Below are positions 58,556 to 64,000 of a stretch of 64,000 bases of DNA, piece by piece; the first letter of the stretch is position 1; every line of letters begins with the position of its first letter. The DNA is from Gracilaria gracilis. Lineage: Eukaryota; Rhodophyta; Florideophyceae; Gracilariales; Gracilariaceae. The translations under genes and the position numbers were made by a program. Below the pieces are notes generated by a model. That model was not told where the DNA came from, ran no database searches, and saw only the letters and a program-made list of their open reading frames with translations. Where the stretch lies: contig JARGSG010000214.1 of NCBI GenBank assembly GCA_030374805.1, positions 518,055 through 582,054 of the forward strand, in the 5' to 3' direction.

Positions 58556-59741
58556 AGAACCTGACGTCGCTGCTCATCAATAAGACCAGGTGTGGGATCT
58601 TGCCTCGCTTCTTCCTCATTTTTCCGTCCTTGCCGAAGTCGGGCGGAGGTAACATATGTTTGCTGGGCGCAACGGCACTGAGTTGTGCGGCGGGATCATT
58701 TGTCGACTGCGTTGGTTTGGAAGATGGTGACGATAGACAGCTGAGCGGCGGTAGTGTTACAGCGCCTGCAAGTGGCGAGCGAACGGAACACCGTCCATGC
58801 TGCGCTGATGGTTGCTGCTGCTGAGATACTGCTTCACCCAGAGGCGGCTCCCAAGATGAATAGTGAGTCCGACGGGCAACGTGAGGGCAACGAAGTGTGC
58901 GGCATCGTACGATTGACGTAAGACACTATTGAATCCCCTTGGCTGGGGTGAAACCCCAATCAACATCAAGTTGACGATTACATTGTACCATTAAAGGCTC
59001 TTCAATACCTCTAGTTCTTGTCCTTCCACGTCCAGGCTTAGGCAATCCAATTACGCTACACCATTCCTCGCGAGTACGCTCCCCATCCTCGTGCAGCATT
59101 CACGAATCATTGGTACCCCGACGCCTAGTTCCGCGAATTTTTCATCGTGTTTGCAAGTTCTGCTGATGATCCCACCGGCATCACCTTTCAGGCCGAATTG
59201 AACAGACTTCACGATAGAGTTTCTCATGGTAAGTTTCTCATGATAGATGGGTTCCACTCCACACAGATAGCTTTCCACCCCAAACAGCGGTCCATGATGA
59301 AAGTGTGAGAGAGCCGAGTTGGCCCTTCTCGCATACGTAATGCCATCACTCTCATGCTCGTAGCGTACCGCGCGACGATACTTGGCAGTTCTAAAGCCGA
59401 ATACATGGCGGCGCGACTCAAGCTGCGGAGCGTCGCGATGGCGTTTCAGTAGCCGACATAGGCTGGGATCGCCTGCTGGAATGGGTGTGGCGGCTGAGCA
59501 ACAACAATCTAGCAACAATGAGTGAATGCAGGAATTACCAGATAGCCGCCTGGTCAAATTTTAGCCAATGAAAAGGCTCCATTTTTGACCGGCGCGGAAC
59601 CAAATCCGGCCATCTGAACGGACCCTCGAAGGGTCCATTCAGAACTCCAAACCTCCGCCGAACGCCTCACGCGACAACATTTTCCCAACCCACACCCAAG
59701 CAGCTGCCATTGCGGCCGTTTCGGCGGGTGTAACGACGAGT
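58556..59741. other. No recognisable gene
   Basis: The largest ORF is 168 residues on the minus strand (59557-59051, with RANSALSHFHHGPLFGVESY); no motif was recognised. A palindrome GGACCCTCGAAGGGTCC lies at about 59622-59638. Confidence 0.35.
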
Positions 59742-60747
59742 TTGAGCGTTCTACTCCTGATAAGGAAGCGTAGAACACGTCCCAACCGCTCTTATCGGGT
59801 AGCCCAGCACAAAAGTCAAGGCTTTTTACATCGTCTACATGAACAGGATGAAACCCCGTGGCAACGCCTGCTAAAGACCGGGAGAGAGGGCGACTTTATT
59901 GTAGTCACTAACTTTACAAGAAACATATTCTTTACCACATTGTTGTTTATTTTCGAGTCATCCCGTCCAACCTGTAACAATGGAAGCCCTTATCGAAGAA
60001 GCACTTCTAAGCGAGGACGTAAGCTCCTTTTGCAGACTAAAGACCTACTGGGCCTTGCCCTTCATTACATGAAAACGAATTGCAACATGTACCAACTGTA
60101 TCCCTTCTTTGGCATAGTTCCCTCGTCTCTAAGCGTCTGGGTAGACTATTCTCTTTATGTCCTTCTTCGCGCAGTGCGTAAGAAAGACGCCGTTTCTTTT
60201 GAAGTCCGTTGGCCAACTATTCTAGAGATGAAGGCATCCGCAGCCCTTCTACAGAAGAACAGAAAATCAGGCCCCTTGCTGAAGGGGGTGTTTGGAATTA
60301 CGGAAGGTGGACGTTTCCGTTGTCAGAACTATGGCGACACCGAGCTACAGAATGCCTACTACGAGGGTTACACACAACAGGAGGAAGTCAATAACCTTTT
60401 TGTTTTTAACTTCTTTGGCAAAATTATACACGCTGCTGTTAACTACCCAGGCAGCTGGCATGACACAAAGCTTGCCGGTGTGTCTAGTCTTTACTACCCC
60501 AAGCTTTCCGATGCAGTGACATCACCTGGAGTGGCCATTCTGGGAGACTCTGCGTTTGTCAACAACCCCTCGTGCACGAATGGGAAAATATTGCGAGTGA
60601 GTAAATCCAACTAGACTTCGGGCATCCCGGATTCTGCAGAACTGGCAGCTATCCACTTGGTAATGCAACGCGTACTCCCGAGTGAGAGACAGAGCGCCGA
60701 GTTGGGCATACGTGCGATAAAAGGCCCATTCCAACCCCTGAAGAGTG
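59742..60747 (+). pseudogene. DDE_Tnp_4-type transposase, cut by Plavaka copy 3
   Basis: Resembles DDE_4 endonuclease transposases of protists: LLGLALHYMKTNCNMYQLYP, KGVFGITEGGRFRCQNYGDT, AAVNYPGSWHDTKLAG, VAILGDSAFV, and, after a TAG at 60612-60614, ERQSAELGIRAIKGPFQPLK with the final Glu. The first catalytic Asp appears replaced by Glu (GITEGG). The reading ends abruptly at about 60747, where the Plavaka terminus begins, so the element was inserted into this gene. The remaining 3' end should lie beyond the window. Confidence 0.7.
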
Positions 60748-63700
60748 CGTCGGTTTTATCGGAATGCTAGTTTGACGGTCAAAAATGACCGAATTAAAAC
60801 GAACGAAAACCCGGTGTATTTATCCAAATTTGGAAGTGCTAATTTCCGAAAATATTTCCACCTTTCCACTTGTGCTAGTTTTTTTCGAAAGAATTATTCC
60901 AAATTGCTTCCATCTTTGCTAGTTTGGATAGAAGGGAGACTAGCATACTTCTTTCGTTTATGGTAGTTTCGCAGCAAAATGTAAATGTGTTAGTGTCACC
61001 TACGTTCATGTATACGGCAGCGAGTAGCGAGATAGACACTTAGACAGAAACTTAAATAGCTGTTTATCGAATAGGAATAGGAGTATACAAATGGATCGAA
61101 TACCTTTTCAGTTTGTGGAGATCGGTTCACTAGTCAACACCTTTCACATCAGGCATTTGTTTACTAAATATATGAAACGCCTTCGAATCGCGTGCAATCA
61201 TCCCCATCACTCTGTCCCACCGTCCGTGCGCCATATTACGCTCCCCGCTACGTACCCCCAATCCTCTCTAACACCCCTCCAACCTTCCCCGCCATGCCCA
61301 ACTGCTGCTTTGAAGGCTGCTCCTTCTTCGCCGGCACCATCCTCGCCATCCAAAGGCACCAGAGGAGATGCCCCAATCGCCTCAACCCAAACAAGCGTTT
61401 CCTCTCCCCAGGCGGAGGCCTCCCCCACTTCCCCCCTCGCATCAAGCATCACAAGTCTACCCCCCACCTCCACACACCTCCGCCTCTTACAAACCGCCCT
61501 TACGACAACGTCCCCATCGCAGACGACGACTCCTACCACCACCAGCAACTCTCCCTCTCCCTCCACACCCAGGACGCCTACCACATCGCCACCACCCCCG
61601 TCTGCTCCATCTCCCACTCCCCTACTCTCCCTACTCCCCCTTCTTTCCCCCTCCTCAACAACCCCCACCGCGAACGCATGGTCCTCTACATCTCTTCCAT
61701 CGCCTCCTCCCTGGGCCTCCGAAAGGCTGACGAATTCATCTCCCTCCTCCACGACCCCGCCTTCTCCAAATCCGCCTTCTTCAACGCCGTCTCATCCGCC
61801 TCCCAGTGTCTCAAACTTCAAACAGACCTCTTCCAACACCGGGTCAGCAACATCGTCTTCGCTCCCACCACCCTCTCCAACCCACAGCAGCTCTTCTCCA
61901 CCACCATCTTCCGAAAGGACCCCATCCAGGTCCTCAAACAACAACTCGCCCTCACACACTTCTACAACATCTTCTTCCGCCCCGTCTCTTACACAACACC
62001 TTCCGGCTCTCCCGCTTTCGCCCACTCCATGGCCTCCACCCTCGGAAAAGAATCAGTCCCCGCCCTCAAAGCCGCAATCATGCACTCCTGCAACGATTCC
62101 TGCATCTGGCACACCCCCGACTCCACCGGTATCGACTCCTTCATCGGCTTGGTCCAAATCTACTCCGACAAGTCCTCCACCTCCCTCAAATTCTCTTCCA
62201 TCACCTCCTACCTTTTTCACATCACCCTTCTCAACTTCTCCGATGCCTTCCGTCGCAAGTGCATCACCGAACACTTCAACCTTCTCGGATACTTGCCAAC
62301 CTCCTTCCTCCCAACCAACCCCTCCCAAGATCACGACTTTATCCTTCAAACCTCCTCTCACATCCCCCGCCACACCAAAATGAAACTCATTCAGCTCACC
62401 ATCTCCAACCTCCTCGGCCCCCTCCTCTCCTCCGGTCTCAACGGCTTCCCCTTCCGTGACGCTCCTGGCGTTCTCCGCCACTGTCACCCAATCATCGCCA
62501 CCTACTGCGCCAACATCCCCGAAGCAAAAGACATCCTCGCCATCTCCCACGGAACCCGCCCCCAACACCCTTGTCATAGATGCACCCTCTCCCGCGCAGA
62601 CCTCCCCCTACAAATTCAATACCCTTCCCCCCGAACTCAGCACCAGACCCTAGACGCACCCAAATCACACTCCACTCTCCTCCAACAATCACAAGACGCT
62701 CTCTTTGCTCGTAAGCCCAGAATCTCCCGCAACACAAAGGAAAAAGCCCTTGAAGCCCTCCACTCCCTCTCCCTCGCAAAGTACTCCTCCCTCTGCGAAT
62801 CATACTCTCTTCTCAACATCACCCCACTCCTCTCCCCTTACAACATCTTCACCTTCGAACCACTCCACAACTTCCACCTCGGCGTGTCCAAGCTCATCAA
62901 GCTCGCCGCCATCGAGAGACTCCGCTCAGAAGCACTCTTCACCACCCCCCGTTCCTCCAAGTCCCGTTGCCCCTTCAACTCCGTCCGCACTTCCATCCTC
63001 AAACATTCAAACACCATTCTCTCCGCTATCGAAAAGCACTCCCTCGCAAACGGACTCCACATTGACTTCTCCACTTCCGACAACGGTCAACCTCTCAACG
63101 GTTTCTTCACTACCGACGGCTTGCGTGGTATGCTCGAAGCAAAAGACTACCGCGCACTCGACATAATCTTCCCCTTCATCGGCGCCTTCTTCGATAGATG
63201 CTGTGACGAAGTCGATTCAGCTCCCATCAATTCCGTCTTCTCCAAGTACTCAGACCTCCTCCTCGCCTCCATGCGATACAACACCTTCACCGAATGGACC
63301 GACGCCCGCCTCACCGACCTCCACAACCAAATCCGCTCCTTCAAGCGCACAGCCGTACTCGTCCTCAGCCCCCACCACACTTCCAGCCTCGGAACCCTCA
63401 AGTTCCACCTCCTCGGCCACATTGTCGAGGACATTCGCCACTTCGGAGGCCTCCACTTCAATGATGCCGGCATATTCGAGCACGCCTACACCCTCTTCAA
63501 GTCCCACTACTCCAAAATCTGAAAGCGCAGGTCCACCGCACATCAAGAAACCATTCGTGCCATCCTTCGCTCCAACTCCATCAAGGACTGGAATCCCGTC
63601 TCCACAAATCCTTCCATCACCTCCTCCTACCCTGGCCTCGCTATCCCCCTCCAATTCCGAGAACCCGGTTTCGTCTGTGATGGCAAACACATCTCCTTCG

Positions 63701-64000
63701 CTGACCTAATCACTGCCCACAAATTCATTCGCTCCAATCCTCCCCTGCCTCACAAATCTCTTCAAGACCTCTTCCCCCCCCCTCCGATACCATATCCATT
63801 CTTGCACAATTCGGAAGAGACGCCCTCCCATCCTTCATCACCCTCTCTCTCGAAGTCTTACAACTCACTGACAACTCCCCCGCCCTCCGTCAGGCTCGAC
63901 TCACAATAGTCAACTCCGCTTACGTCGTCGGCGGTTACATCCCAACACTCGACAACTACATCGAAGAGCGGAACGAGCTCGCGCTCCAGGATCCTCCAGT
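60748..64000 (+). mobile_element. Plavaka-like transposon copy 3, runs off the right edge
   Basis: Begins at 60748 inside the DDE_4 gene. The first 200 bp carry the hairpin CGGTCAAAAATGACCG and four copies of GCTAGTTT or its inverse (60766, 60874, 60918, 60939), also present in copies 1 and 2, as expected for subterminal transposase-binding sites. It contains the least damaged transposase of the three copies. The 3' end is outside the window. Confidence 0.8.
61294..63776 (+). pseudogene. Plavaka-like transposase, copy 3 (best preserved)
   Basis: The ATG at 61294 is chosen because it begins the zinc finger (CCFEGCSFFAGTILAIQRHQ); the frame is open further upstream to 61192. The frame is uninterrupted for 743 codons to TGA 63520-63522 and includes the segment lost in copy 2 (YNIFTFEPLHNFHLGVSKLI), where family members have a conserved His-rich helix. 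The same frame continues after the TGA (AHQETIRAILRSNSIKDWNP) until a C-run near 63776, where five extra bases relative to copy 2 shift it. The shared TGA means either the true end is here and the conserved downstream frame is fortuitous, or both copies descend from an already interrupted parent. Confidence 0.75.

Noticed and set aside
1-64000. rRNA, tRNA, CRISPR array, prophage or bacterial operon
   Set aside because: No tandem spaced repeats, no tRNA-like fold recognised by eye, and gene content is eukaryotic transposons and nuclear genes.

Overview
The window is nuclear DNA from a photosynthetic eukaryote, or from a lineage derived from one. It carries broken but clearly recognisable copies of a plastid-type DNA gyrase A gene, the magnesium chelatase H subunit (chlH) and the arginyl-tRNA-protein transferase ATE1, all without evident introns, in a bed of transposable elements typical of eukaryotes. 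Intron-poor genes between dense, old transposons with roughly even base composition would suit a florideophyte red alga such as Chondrus. That attribution is inference, because no ribosomal or organelle marker is present. No rRNA, tRNA or CRISPR array was recognised.

Layout. 0-0.8 kb: an unidentified open frame running off the left edge. 1.4-5 kb: two pogo-like (DDE_1) transposons, the second complete with terminal inverted repeats and a TA target duplication. 5.2-6.6 kb: an unidentified, much mutated minus-strand coding stretch. 6.9-8.3 kb: Plavaka-like copy 1, abutting a Ulp1/C48 protease pseudogene (8.3-9.5 kb). 10-12.6 kb: unidentified reading frames, including a second hidden minus-strand pseudogene. 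13.3-16.7 kb: a ~0.7-kb direct repeat pair around non-coding DNA. 17.0-22.8 kb: a Ty3/gypsy chromovirus on the minus strand with both LTRs, gag, protease, RT, RNase H, integrase and a C-terminal chromodomain. 24.1-27.3 kb: an unknown 358-residue protein followed by a DNA amino-methyltransferase that continues in one frame into a SET-like domain. 27.95-31.9 kb: a PIF/Harbinger element bounded by TAA duplications, with a Myb/SANT-like protein, a transposase and a nested 1-kb palindrome-ended element. 32.4-40 kb: the relic block gyrA / chlH / ATE1. 40.6-45.3 kb: another pogo-like transposase and a CACTA Tnp2 relic. 46-51 kb: two unidentified low-complexity ORFs. 51-54.8 kb and 60.7 kb to the end: Plavaka copies 2 and 3 in inverted orientation, with a MULE relic and a DDE_4 relic between them.

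Almost every coding unit is damaged, mostly by isolated in-frame stop codons and a few frameshifts, so the window reads as a nested transposon graveyard that has also absorbed or duplicated a small block of housekeeping and plastid-function genes. The units most worth follow-up are the DNA methyltransferase-SET module, the gyrA-chlH-ATE1 relic block, and the complete terminal structures recovered for the pogo, Harbinger and nested elements.

Limits: all calls come from reading the sequence and translations by eye. Family names rest on motif recognition, and percentages or expression cannot be given.
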